NCBI GenBank assembly: GCA_034678345.1 | Contig: JAXDBZ010000280.1 | Location: 1-15,844 of the forward strand | Source: JANXPZ01 sp034678345 | Lineage (GTDB): Bacteria; Eisenbacteria; RBG-16-71-46 | Reading direction: 5' to 3' | Length of the DNA: 15,844 nt | Shown: one piece after another, positions 1 through 6,645 of the stretch | Layout of the letters: each line of letters begins with the position of its first letter | Numbering within the stretch: position 1 is the stretch's first letter | Made by a program: the position numbers and the translations under genes | Notes under the pieces: model-generated | The model's input: only the letters and a program-made list of their open reading frames with translations | Told to the model about the DNA's origin: nothing | Databases searched by the model: none

Positions 1-98
1 GGCTCGCCCGCCGCCGCCGCCCGCTCGAGCGCGGTCGCCAGCCAGCCGTCCAGGTCCTGCGACACCGGAAGGGTCCGGTCCTGCGCGCCGGCCGTCAT
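1..98 (-). CDS. sufD: SufD, Fe-S cluster assembly scaffold subunit (N-terminal fragment, cut by window edge)
   Basis: Only the first 32 codons are inside the window. The ATG at 98-96 overlaps the sufB stop as ATGA, so translation is probably coupled. The visible peptide begins MTAGAQDRTLPVSQDLDGW and continues into an alanine-rich helix. That is too little for a domain match, so the assignment rests mainly on position: in known suf operons sufD commonly follows sufB and sufC. SufD pairs with SufB in the SufBC2D scaffold on which Fe-S clusters are built in the cytoplasm. The alternative is a SufS cysteine desulfurase, which can also follow sufB, but SufD is the more usual neighbour. Confidence 0.65.
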   Translation of the reverse strand, partial: MTAGAQDRTLPVSQDLDGWLATALERAAAAGE

Positions 99-1510
99 CC
101 CACCGAGCCCTCCATCTGCAGCTGGATGAGGCGGTTCATCTCGACCGCGTACTCCATCGGCAGCTCCTTCACCACCGGCTCGATGAAGCCGGCGACGATC
201 ATCGCCGCCGCCTCGTCCTTGGGCACGCCGCGGCTCATCAGGTAGAAGAGCTGTTCGTCGCCGATCTTGCTGACCGTCGCCTCGTGCCCGATGGAGACCT
301 GGTCCTCCTCGATCTCCATGGTCGGGTAGGTGTCTGAGCGCGAGGCCTCGTCGAGGATGAGCGCGTCGCAGTTCACCGTGCTCCGGCAGCCCACCGCGCC
401 CTTGGCCACCTTGACCAGCCCGCGGTAGCCGGCGCGCCCGCCATCCTTGCTGATGGACTTCGAGACGATCTTGCTGCTGGTGTGCGGCGCGGCGTGCACC
501 GCCTTGGCGCCCGCGTCCTGGTGCTGGCCCCTGCCGGCATATGCGATCGACAGCACTTCGCCATGAGCACCAGGCTCCATGAGATAGATGGCAGGATACT
601 TCATGGTCAGCCGGGAGCCCAGATTCCCGTCGATCCACTCCATGGTCGCGTCGCGGTAGGCAGCGGCGCGTTTGGTCACCAGGTTGTAGACGTTGTTGGA
701 CCAGTTCTGGATGGTGGTGTAGCGGCAGCGCCCCCCGGCCTTGATGACGATCTCCACCACCGCCGCGTGCAGCGAGTCGCTCGAGTACGAGGGGGCGGTG
801 CACCCCTCCGTGTAATGCACGTAGGCGCCCTCGTCCACGATGATGAGGGTGCGCTCGAACTGGCCCATGTCCTTCGTGTTGATGCGGAAGTAGGCCTGCA
901 GCGGCACGTCCACGCGCACGCCCTTCGGCACGTAGATGAACGAGCCGCCCGACCACACCGCCGAGTTGAGCGCCGCGAACTTGTTGTCGGTCGGCGGGAT
1001 CACGGTGCCGAAGTAACGGCGGAACAGCTCCTCGTGATCGCGCAGCGCGGCGTCGGTGGACAGGAACAGCACACCCTGCTTCTCGAGGTTCTCCTTGATC
1101 TTGTGGTAGACGACCTCCGAGTCGTACTGCGCGCCCACGCCCGACAGGAACTTCTGCTCGGCCTCGGGGATGCCCAGCCGGTCGAAGGTGCGCTTCATGT
1201 CGGCGGGCACGTCCTCCCAGGACCGCGCCTCCTGCTCGGTCGGCTTGACGTAGTAGTAGATGTCGTCGAGGTCGATGCCCGACAGGTCGCCGCCCCAGGC
1301 GGGCATGGGCTTCTTGCGGAAGGTCTCGAGCGCCTTGAGCCGGAAGTCGAGCATCCACCTCGGCTCGCGCTTCAGGCGCGAGATGTCCGCCACGACCTCG
1401 GGGTCGAGGCCCTTGCGCGCCTTGAAGACGGCCTGCTCGGGGTCGTGGAAGCCGTACTTCTCGGTGTAGCTGTCGCGGATCCCCGCGGTGGGGTTCTCCG
1501 GGCCGTTCAT
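95..1510 (-). CDS. sufB: SufB, Fe-S cluster scaffold protein
   Basis: The 471-residue product has the usual length for SufB, the core scaffold of the cytoplasmic SufBC2D complex that accepts sulfur and iron and builds nascent Fe-S clusters. The C-terminal beta-helix region is highly typical: GYRGLVKVAKGA, then NCDALILDE with Cys381, then SIGHEATVSKIGDEQ with His409 and Glu410. The 28- and 29-residue spacings from the cysteine match those of the cluster-building Cys405, His433 and Glu434 of E. coli SufB, so the active site looks intact. A second cysteine, Cys375, lies six residues upstream. The ATG at 1510 overlaps the sufC stop (ATGA) and the stop at 97-95 overlaps the sufD ATG. This is tight coupling and probably ensures balanced subunits. 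Confidence is high. Confidence 0.97.
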   Translation of the reverse strand: MNGPENPTAGIRDSYTEKYGFHDPEQAVFKARKGLDPEVVADISRLKREPRWMLDFRLKALETFRKKPMPAWGGDLSGIDLDDIYYYVKPTEQEARSWEDVPADMKRTFDRLGIPEAEQKFLSGVGAQYDSEVVYHKIKENLEKQGVLFLSTDAALRDHEELFRRYFGTVIPPTDNKFAALNSAVWSGGSFIYVPKGVRVDVPLQAYFRINTKDMGQFERTLIIVDEGAYVHYTEGCTAPSYSSDSLHAAVVEIVIKAGGRCRYTTIQNWSNNVYNLVTKRAAAYRDATMEWIDGNLGSRLTMKYPAIYLMEPGAHGEVLSIAYAGRGQHQDAGAKAVHAAPHTSSKIVSKSISKDGGRAGYRGLVKVAKGAVGCRSTVNCDALILDEASRSDTYPTMEIEEDQVSIGHEATVSKIGDEQLFYLMSRGVPKDEAAAMIVAGFIEPVVKELPMEYAVEMNRLIQLQMEGSVG

Positions 1511-2307
1511 CGGCTCGCCGCCTCCTTCCCCTCGCGGACGAAGTCGTAGCCCCGGTCCTCCAGCTGCAGCGCCAGCTCCGGCCCGCCCGACAGGACGATG
1601 CGGCCCTCCATCAGCACGTGGACGAACTGCGGCTTGATGTAGTCGAGGATGCGCTGGTAGTGGGTGATGACCAGCACGCCGAGGTCGGGCCCGGCCAGGG
1701 TGTTCACACCCTCCGAGACGATGCGCAGCGCGTCGATGTCGAGCCCCGAATCGGTCTCGTCGAGCACGGCGATCTCCGGCCTGAGCATCGCCATCTGCAG
1801 GACCTCGGCGCGCTTCTTCTCGCCGCCGGAGAAGCCGTCGTTCAGGTAGCGCAGCGCGAAGGACTCGTCCATCTTGAGCAGCGCCATCCTCTCGCGCAGC
1901 AGCGCACGGAACTCGCGCGGGGCGATGCCGCGCTTCGCGGGCAGCGTGCCGTCGCCGGGCACACGCGGGGCGAGCCGGGCGTTCATCGCCGCGCGCAGGA
2001 AGTTCGAGACGGTCACGCCGGGGATGGCCACCGGGTACTGGAACGCGAGGAACAGGCCGGCGCGGGAGCGGGCGTCGGTCTCCATCCCCAGCAGGCTCTC
2101 GCCCTTGAAGAGGATGTCGCCCGAGGTCACCTCGTAGCGCGGGTGGCCCATGAGCGTGTTCGCGAACGTGCTCTTGCCGGACCCGTTCGGTCCCATGATG
2201 GCGTGCACCTCGCCCTTGCGCACCTCGAGGCTCAGGCCCTTGAGGATCTCCTTGCCCTCCACCGAGACATGGAGGTCCTTGACGACGAGTTCGGGTGTCT
2301 GGCTCAT
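1507..2307 (-). CDS. sufC: SufC, ABC-type ATPase of the SufBCD complex
   Basis: The 266-residue soluble ABC ATPase drives conformational change in the SufBC2D Fe-S assembly scaffold; it is not a transporter. All nucleotide-binding elements are visible: Walker A GPNGSGKST (39-47), Q-loop Gln90 in FQYPVAIPG, signature SGGEK (160-164) followed by the SufC-typical KRAEVLQ, Walker B ending in Asp183-Glu184, and the switch His216 in VITHYQRIL. The phrase LDETDSGLDIDAL is characteristic of SufC. A GGAGGAAGG-type ribosome-binding stretch lies upstream of the ATG at 2307. The gene is 58 bases downstream of the MerR-family regulator, and its stop overlaps the sufB start. Confidence 0.97.
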   Translation of the reverse strand: MSQTPELVVKDLHVSVEGKEILKGLSLEVRKGEVHAIMGPNGSGKSTFANTLMGHPRYEVTSGDILFKGESLLGMETDARSRAGLFLAFQYPVAIPGVTVSNFLRAAMNARLAPRVPGDGTLPAKRGIAPREFRALLRERMALLKMDESFALRYLNDGFSGGEKKRAEVLQMAMLRPEIAVLDETDSGLDIDALRIVSEGVNTLAGPDLGVLVITHYQRILDYIKPQFVHVLMEGRIVLSGGPELALQLEDRGYDFVREGKEAASR

Positions 2308-2365
2308 GTCGGCTCTCTGCCTTCCTCCAGGCGGCCGCCCGGTCGGGGAGGGGCGGCGGGCTCCA

Positions 2366-2902
2366 CTATTGGATCTCCTCCAGGCCCACGAGCCGGCCGC
2401 GCGTGCGTCGCGCCGGCGGCCGCGGGATCGCCTTCTTCAGGCCGGCCACCAGGGCCGGCTCCTCGCGCATGCCATGGTCCTGCTGGCAGCGCACGCACAC
2501 TTCGGCCGTCGAGGCCTCGCACGAGCAGGCGCGGCAGGTCTCCAGGTAGGCGAGCCCGTCCGCCAGCTCGCGCTCGAGCTGCTGGTAGCGCACGACCGCC
2601 TCGCGTGCCGCCTCGAGCTTGCGCTTGAAGAGGGCGCGCAGCCTATCCATCGCCTCGGTGCCGAGGCCGGCGTCCCACCAGGCGCTTACCAGCTCGCGCA
2701 TCTCCTGCAGGGAGAAGCCCGAGCTGCGCAGCAGCTCGATCCAGCGCACGCGTTCGACCACGGCCGGCTCGTAGAGGCGGAAGCCGCCGCTCGAGCGGGT
2801 CGCGGGCTGGAGCAGGCCCAACTCCTCGTAGAGATGGATCGCCCGCACGGTCTTCCCCGTCCGCTTGGACACGTCGCCGATGCGCAGAAGCTGCTGGTCC
2901 AT
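2366..2902 (-). CDS. MerR-family transcriptional regulator with SoxR-like cysteine cluster, first gene of the suf operon
   Basis: The 178-residue protein has an N-terminal MerR winged helix (about 5-75: LRIGDVSKRTGKTVRAIHLYEE, split here only by length, then GFRLYEP and GFSLQEMREL). A dimerisation helix follows (about 83-119), then a cysteine cluster CRACSC (123-128) and CVRC (136-139), with His143 nearby. The spacing is C-x2-C-x-C-x7-C-x2-C. SoxR, a MerR protein with a [2Fe-2S] cluster, has C-x2-C-x-C-x5-C at the same place after the dimerisation helix. A metal or Fe-S cluster ligand set is therefore likely; zinc is the alternative. As first gene of a suf operon the protein probably autoregulates and controls Fe-S assembly, a job usually done by Rrf2-type IscR or SufR. 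The regulatory role is inference. The C-terminal tail (about 150-178) is basic and unrecognised. Confidence 0.88.
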   Translation of the reverse strand: MDQQLLRIGDVSKRTGKTVRAIHLYEELGLLQPATRSSGGFRLYEPAVVERVRWIELLRSSGFSLQEMRELVSAWWDAGLGTEAMDRLRALFKRKLEAAREAVVRYQQLERELADGLAYLETCRACSCEASTAEVCVRCQQDHGMREEPALVAGLKKAIPRPPARRTRGRLVGLEEIQ

Positions 2903-2925
2903 CAGGGTCTCCGGATGCAGAAATC

Positions 2926-2943
2926 AACCCTTACGCATGGGTT
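2926..2943. promoter_or_regulatory. Inverted repeat AACCC-N8-GGGTT, candidate operator in the suf leader
   Basis: Perfect five-base arms AACCC (2926-2930) and GGGTT (2939-2943) flank an eight-base spacer. The site lies just downstream of the predicted transcription start and upstream of the regulator's ATG. That position suits repression better than MerR-type promoter twisting. It may be the binding site of the MerR protein itself, but short arms make chance possible. Confidence 0.35.
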
Positions 2944-2956
2944 AGATTGGGCACGG

Positions 2957-2985
2957 AACCTAGTGGATTCTTGGCGAGTAGTCAA
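2957..2985 (-). promoter_or_regulatory. Predicted sigma-70-type promoter of the merR-sufCBD operon
   Basis: Read on the minus strand, TTGACT (2985-2980) and TAGGTT (2962-2957) are separated by 17 bases. The -35 hexamer matches consensus at five of six positions, the -10 at three of six. Transcription would start near 2950 and give a leader of about 48 bases. The region is visibly less GC-rich than the coding DNA around it. The 17-base spacer is normal length, unlike the stretched 19-20 base spacers of classic MerR-activated promoters. Confidence 0.5.
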
Positions 2986-3129
2986 GCCAGTCAGAGCTGG
3001 CCCAAGGCGGATGGAGATCGGAATCATGAAACACCGCGAGCCAGGCTACCGGCGTAATCATTGTGCTCGCTAATGGTCTCAAATCTGGCCCGAATGCCGG
3101 TCAGCGGCAGTCGCTCCGCCCTGCGAGAA

Positions 3130-3152
3130 GGGGCGCCCGGCTCGGGCGCCCC
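3130..3152 (-). terminator. Strong hairpin, likely terminator of the M64 peptidase operon
   Basis: A perfect ten-base-pair stem GGGGCGCCCG / CGGGCGCCCC with a three-base loop lies 19 bases beyond the stop of the peptidase gene on the minus strand. No T-run follows, so it is not a textbook intrinsic terminator. In very GC-rich genomes stem-only terminators or 3'-end stabilisers are common. It also separates this operon from the suf promoter region. Confidence 0.6.
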
Positions 3153-3171
3153 GTTCCGGCAATCCTTCGGG

Positions 3172-4605
3172 CTATCGCCCTATGAGCCAGTCGATGGTCC
3201 GCTCGATGGCGCGGGAGCAGACCGGGCAGAACCGGTCCATGTTGCGGGTGAACATGATGCAGTCGGTGGTCGGGCGGTAGAGCCCCTTGGCCATGTAGGC
3301 CGCTCCCTCGAAGGCCCCGACCTTCCCGCCGTACTCCTGCCCCGCCAGGAAGGGCTTGCTCCAGCGCAGGTCCTTGGCGAACAGCGAGTCCATCTGCGCC
3401 TCGGGCGCGTGGCTGGCCCGCAGCGCCCGCCGCTCCTTCTGGTACGCGGCCGAGTGCTCCTCGTACTCCCCCTTGGCCCACGGTGTCGGCACGGGCGTGC
3501 CCGCCGCGACCAGTTCCTTCCACTTGAGCGCGGCCGGGTCGAGCAGCGCCGTGATGTTGGGCTCCCAGGGCTCGACCGTCGGCGGCGACGTCTCGTAGGC
3601 CACGTCGCTGGTGTAGTACTCGTCGGCCAGCGCCGCGAAGTGGTGCCCGAACTCGTGCACGAACACGTAGGGCGTCGAGCCGCTCTTCGTGGCGGCGGTG
3701 GCGAAGAGGTTGTAGATGCCGCCCCCGCCGTACTTCTCGCCGTTCACGAGGATCTCCATGAACTCGTACGGCGCCTGGGCCGCCGCCTCGCGCACGGTCA
3801 CGTTGTCGGGGGCGAGCACGTAGCGCTCCGAACCGAAGATGTCGTAGGAGGTGTTCAGCGCCGTGCGGCGGTACACGCCGTCGCTGGGGCGGTCCACACC
3901 CGAGTCGGTCGAGGGCGTGTCGATGGCGCGGACGTTGAAGTCGCCCCGCCGCTCGCGGAAGGGCGAGACCGAGAAGAGCACCTCGACCAGGCGCTTCACG
4001 TCGGCGTGGAAGGTGGACATCTCGGCGGCGGTGTAGCCGTCCCCGAGGATGAGGAGGTCGATCTTCCGGTCGCTCGGCCCGTTCTCGAACACCGTCCAGA
4101 CCCGCCCGGTCGCCGCCAGCGGCTCGCGGCAGATCTCCTGCGCCGCCGGGTCCACGAGGAACGAGGCCACCTCGCGGAAGGCGTTGTCGGCCCCGCGCTT
4201 GAGCAGGCTGACCTGCACCGGCCGCGTCGGGAACGGGAAGCGCACCGACTCGCTGTAGGAGCGGCGTAGCGTGCGGGCCTCGGCCGTCGTCTCCCATTCG
4301 CCGTAGATGCTGGCGAAGCCCTGCGCGTAGAGCACGAGGTTCGTCCCCCGGTCGCGCACCTCGAAGCGATAGGGCCCGAGGTTGAGCGGGTCCACGAGGT
4401 TCGTCCGGCTGCCGGGCCACGGCCCCTCGCGGCGCAGGCCGGTGAGGGCGAACGTCTCCTCCCCCGCCCTGCCGGAGTGGTCGTAGTCGAGGCGCAGCGT
4501 CGCGCCGTCCGACCAGGAGTCGAGCGGGGTCGGGGCGGCCGCCGCCGGCGGCGCGAGCAGCGCCATGGCCAGCGCGAGGACCAGGATCCCATGCGTGCGT
4601 GTCAT
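3172..4605 (-). CDS. Secreted M64-family (IgA-peptidase-like) zinc metallopeptidase
   Basis: The 477-residue protein has an N-terminal signal peptide (about 1-24, hydrophobic core ILVLALAMALLAPP, then AAAAP). A beta-rich N-terminal domain (about 28-170) corresponds to the M64 N-terminal domain, followed by the catalytic domain (about 175-477). The zinc motif HEFGHHFAALADEY (317-330) supplies His317, catalytic Glu318, His321 and Asp328, as in peptidase family M64. The C-terminal CIMFTRNMDRFCPVC segment is also typical, with paired cysteines. The natural substrate is unknown; the family name derives from IgA cleavage by a few members and should not be read as function here. I chose ATG 4605 because GGAGG sits six bases upstream; the adjacent in-frame GTG 4608 has only three. 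It lies 18 bases behind the dehydrogenase-like fusion gene, so they are probably co-transcribed. Confidence 0.9.
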   Translation of the reverse strand: MTRTHGILVLALAMALLAPPAAAAPTPLDSWSDGATLRLDYDHSGRAGEETFALTGLRREGPWPGSRTNLVDPLNLGPYRFEVRDRGTNLVLYAQGFASIYGEWETTAEARTLRRSYSESVRFPFPTRPVQVSLLKRGADNAFREVASFLVDPAAQEICREPLAATGRVWTVFENGPSDRKIDLLILGDGYTAAEMSTFHADVKRLVEVLFSVSPFRERRGDFNVRAIDTPSTDSGVDRPSDGVYRRTALNTSYDIFGSERYVLAPDNVTVREAAAQAPYEFMEILVNGEKYGGGGIYNLFATAATKSGSTPYVFVHEFGHHFAALADEYYTSDVAYETSPPTVEPWEPNITALLDPAALKWKELVAAGTPVPTPWAKGEYEEHSAAYQKERRALRASHAPEAQMDSLFAKDLRWSKPFLAGQEYGGKVGAFEGAAYMAKGLYRPTTDCIMFTRNMDRFCPVCSRAIERTIDWLIGR

Positions 4606-4623
4606 CACCAGCCTCCGTGTGCG

Positions 4624-6423
4624 TCAGAGCGTCCGTCGTTCCAGCTTCACCCCGTGCGCCGCCAGCCCGTCGATCACGAAGCGGTAGGCGCTCGGCACCG
4701 CCGCCACCAGCTCGAGCGGCTGCACCCCCGGCGGCGGGACGATGCCGCTGGCCAGCATGTGTGCCGTCACCGCCGTGGTGAACGCGGTGGTGCGGGCCAT
4801 GGCGGTCAGGCCGCTGGCCGGGTCGTGGCGGTCCACCAGCCGCGTCTCCTCGGCGCCGTCGGCCCAGCGCACGCGCACCAGCAGCACCACGAGATCCTCG
4901 GGCGGCACCAGCGTGCAGCGCGCGCGCAGCTCCTCGGCCAGGCGCCCGGCGGCGAGCAGCGGCTGCACCGCCTCGACGTGCCCGGGCCAGCGCAGCGTCT
5001 TCTCGCCCATCTCCGGCACGCCCGGCAGCGTGTCCATGAGGGAGCGCAGGCCGTCGCTGTAGAACGCCACCAGGCGACCCACCCCCTCGACCTCGACGTC
5101 CTCCATGCCGCTGAAGACCGGCACCGCGACCTTCTGCCCGCCCTGCACGATGCGGGCCGGGCGCACGTACTCCTCGGTCAGGTCGTCGAGCGACCAGGTC
5201 ACGCAGTAGCCGTAGGGCTGCGACGGGTCCTGCGCCACACCGCCCACCATGATGACGATCTCCTGCGGCGTCCCCCGGCGCGCGCAGGCCTCACCGGCCA
5301 GCAGATTCGAGATGCCGGGCGCCAGCCCCGCGTCGGGCACGATGGTCACGCCCGCGGCGCGCGCCGCGGCGCCCAGGGAGAGCGCGTCCTCGGCGCAGAA
5401 GGAGACGTCCACCAGGTTGCGGCGCGCGGCGATGGCCGCCTGCATCGCCGCGAAGCCGTAGCGTGACGGCAGCGCGCCGACGACGAGGTCGTGGGCGGAC
5501 ATCAGGCGCGTGAGCGTCTCGCCGGCGGAGCAGTCCGCCTGCTGCCAGACGAGATTGGCCGGGCCGGCGAGCCCCGGGTCGCGCAGGTCGGCGACGGTGA
5601 CCCGCGTGCCGGGCAGCCGGGTGGCGAGGTCGGTGGCGATGACGCGGCCCTGCTGGCCGCCGCCGAGGACGAGGAGGCTCTTCGGGCCGGACGGACGGTC
5701 CTGCACCATGGGCGGGATCTCCTGGCGAGGTTGCGGCGAGCGCAGCGAGTCGAGGTCGAGGAACAGCAGGGTCAGGCCGACCAGCCAGATGGGCAGGTAC
5801 GCCGCCTGCAGCAGGAGGACCGCGACCTGCGTGGGCGGTGTCCCCGGCAGCTGGTCGCCCAGTAGCCGGATGAGCACCAGCGGCAGCGAGAGCAGCAGGT
5901 TGACCCCGAGCACGCGCCACCACCGGCCGCGCACCAGCGCCTTGCTGTGGGCCAGCGCGCCCCGCCCGCGTCCCTGCCGCAGGACGACGACCTGCGTGAC
6001 GAACGTGTAGTAGACGGCCTGGATGAACCCGGGGACGATGAGCAGGAGCGAGAGCCCCAGCAGGATCACGAAGGCGAGGAGCATCACCGGCACGAAGCGC
6101 GGCGTGGTGGCGAGGGAGACCGCCAGGGCGCCGGGGAAGCTCCGCCTCTCGCCCAGCACGGTCCGCTCGGTGAGCCAGGCCGTGGCCATGCTCCAGTAGC
6201 CGCTCAGGAAGAAGCCGAGGAACATCAGGCCCACGGCGAGGAGCTGCAGGGCGCCCGGTTCCGCCGCGGGGGACAGCGCCGCCAGTCGCGGCACGTGGGC
6301 GGTGCCCGCGCTGAGCAACCCGAGCACCAGGAAGTCCAGGGGCCGACGCCAGACGATCTCCCAAGCGCCGTCCAGGATGTCGCCGATCCCCAACCGATGG
6401 CTGCTCGACTGCCCGGAGAGCAT
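4624..6423 (-). CDS. Fusion of a polytopic membrane domain with a saccharopine-dehydrogenase-like NAD(P)-binding enzyme
   Basis: The 599-residue protein has two parts. Residues 1-225 form a membrane domain with about five to six hydrophobic segments, starting LGIGDILDGAWEIVWRRP. This resembles the membrane domain found in YciC-like proteins and beside glycerophosphodiesterases. Residues about 239-599 resemble the saccharopine dehydrogenase family: a Rossmann nucleotide site LGGGQQG (253-259), the phrase VVGALPSRYGFAAMQAAIA, and FCAEDALSLGAAARAAGV with PDAGLAPGISNLL. The enzyme part would reduce or oxidise an amino-acid-like substrate, but the true reaction is unknown. The start at 6423 has AGGAGG four bases upstream; an earlier in-frame ATG-like start adds only unlikely arginine-rich residues. 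The fusion is continuous in one frame. An internal Met239 with its own SD-like site is noted separately. Confidence 0.85.
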   Translation of the reverse strand: MLSGQSSSHRLGIGDILDGAWEIVWRRPLDFLVLGLLSAGTAHVPRLAALSPAAEPGALQLLAVGLMFLGFFLSGYWSMATAWLTERTVLGERRSFPGALAVSLATTPRFVPVMLLAFVILLGLSLLLIVPGFIQAVYYTFVTQVVVLRQGRGRGALAHSKALVRGRWWRVLGVNLLLSLPLVLIRLLGDQLPGTPPTQVAVLLLQAAYLPIWLVGLTLLFLDLDSLRSPQPRQEIPPMVQDRPSGPKSLLVLGGGQQGRVIATDLATRLPGTRVTVADLRDPGLAGPANLVWQQADCSAGETLTRLMSAHDLVVGALPSRYGFAAMQAAIAARRNLVDVSFCAEDALSLGAAARAAGVTIVPDAGLAPGISNLLAGEACARRGTPQEIVIMVGGVAQDPSQPYGYCVTWSLDDLTEEYVRPARIVQGGQKVAVPVFSGMEDVEVEGVGRLVAFYSDGLRSLMDTLPGVPEMGEKTLRWPGHVEAVQPLLAAGRLAEELRARCTLVPPEDLVVLLVRVRWADGAEETRLVDRHDPASGLTAMARTTAFTTAVTAHMLASGIVPPPGVQPLELVAAVPSAYRFVIDGLAAHGVKLERRTL

Positions 6424-6481
6424 GCGACCTCCTCTCCATCCCCTGCCGGGGCCGCGCGGGACGCGGGCGCCCGTGGACTCC

Positions 6482-6503
6482 GCGGGGCGGCGGTCCGCCC
6501 CGC
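6482..6503. other. Nine-base-pair GC hairpin in the divergent intergenic region
   Basis: GCGGGGCGG and CCGCCCCGC pair perfectly around the loop CGGT. The hairpin lies about 60 bases upstream of the fusion-gene ATG, in its predicted minus-strand leader. It could affect mRNA stability or translation, or be a protein site. No function is shown by sequence alone. Confidence 0.4.
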
Positions 6504-6511
6504 ACGGGCGC

Positions 6512-6539
6512 AACTTACCAGAGCCCGGCCGCTCCGCAA
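6512..6539 (-). promoter_or_regulatory. Weak candidate promoter for the fusion gene and M64 peptidase
   Basis: On the minus strand TTGCGG (6539-6534) and TAAGTT (6517-6512) are 16 bases apart. Each matches the sigma-70 consensus at only three of six positions, and the case rests mostly on location between divergent genes. It would yield a leader of roughly 80 bases containing the 6482-6503 hairpin. Confidence 0.25.
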
Positions 6540-6563
6540 CCCGCGCCCCGGCCGTTTCCGGGG

Positions 6564-6592
6564 CTGACGCCCGCCGATGCCGGGCCTAGACT
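6564..6592 (+). promoter_or_regulatory. Predicted sigma-70-type promoter of the kinase-SGNH-MBOAT cluster
   Basis: CTGACG (6564-6569) and TAGACT (6587-6592) are separated by exactly 17 bases, each matching consensus at four of six positions. Transcription would begin near 6599, giving a leader of about 47 bases before the ATG at 6646. It is the best promoter-like pair I see upstream of this plus-strand block. Confidence 0.45.
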
Positions 6593-6645
6593 GAGGGGTG
6601 GAGGGGCAGCCGGATCGGGGGCCGTGCCGGAAGCGGGAGGCAGCC

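Noticed and set aside
482..1549. 355-codon plus-strand open frame antisense to sufB
   Set aside because: Composition is of shadow type, and sufB on the minus strand is unmistakable. The same holds for the plus-strand frames antisense to sufC, the M64 gene, the fusion gene and the M50 gene.
3026..3073. Fifteen-residue plus-strand ORF (ATG 3026) with GGAG nine bases upstream
   Set aside because: It is very short, lacks a promoter or neighbour to explain it, and could easily arise by chance in the less GC-rich gap.
6598..6645. Earlier GTG start for the kinase
   Set aside because: It coincides with the predicted transcription start and lacks an SD site, whereas ATG 6646 has GGGAGG five bases upstream.
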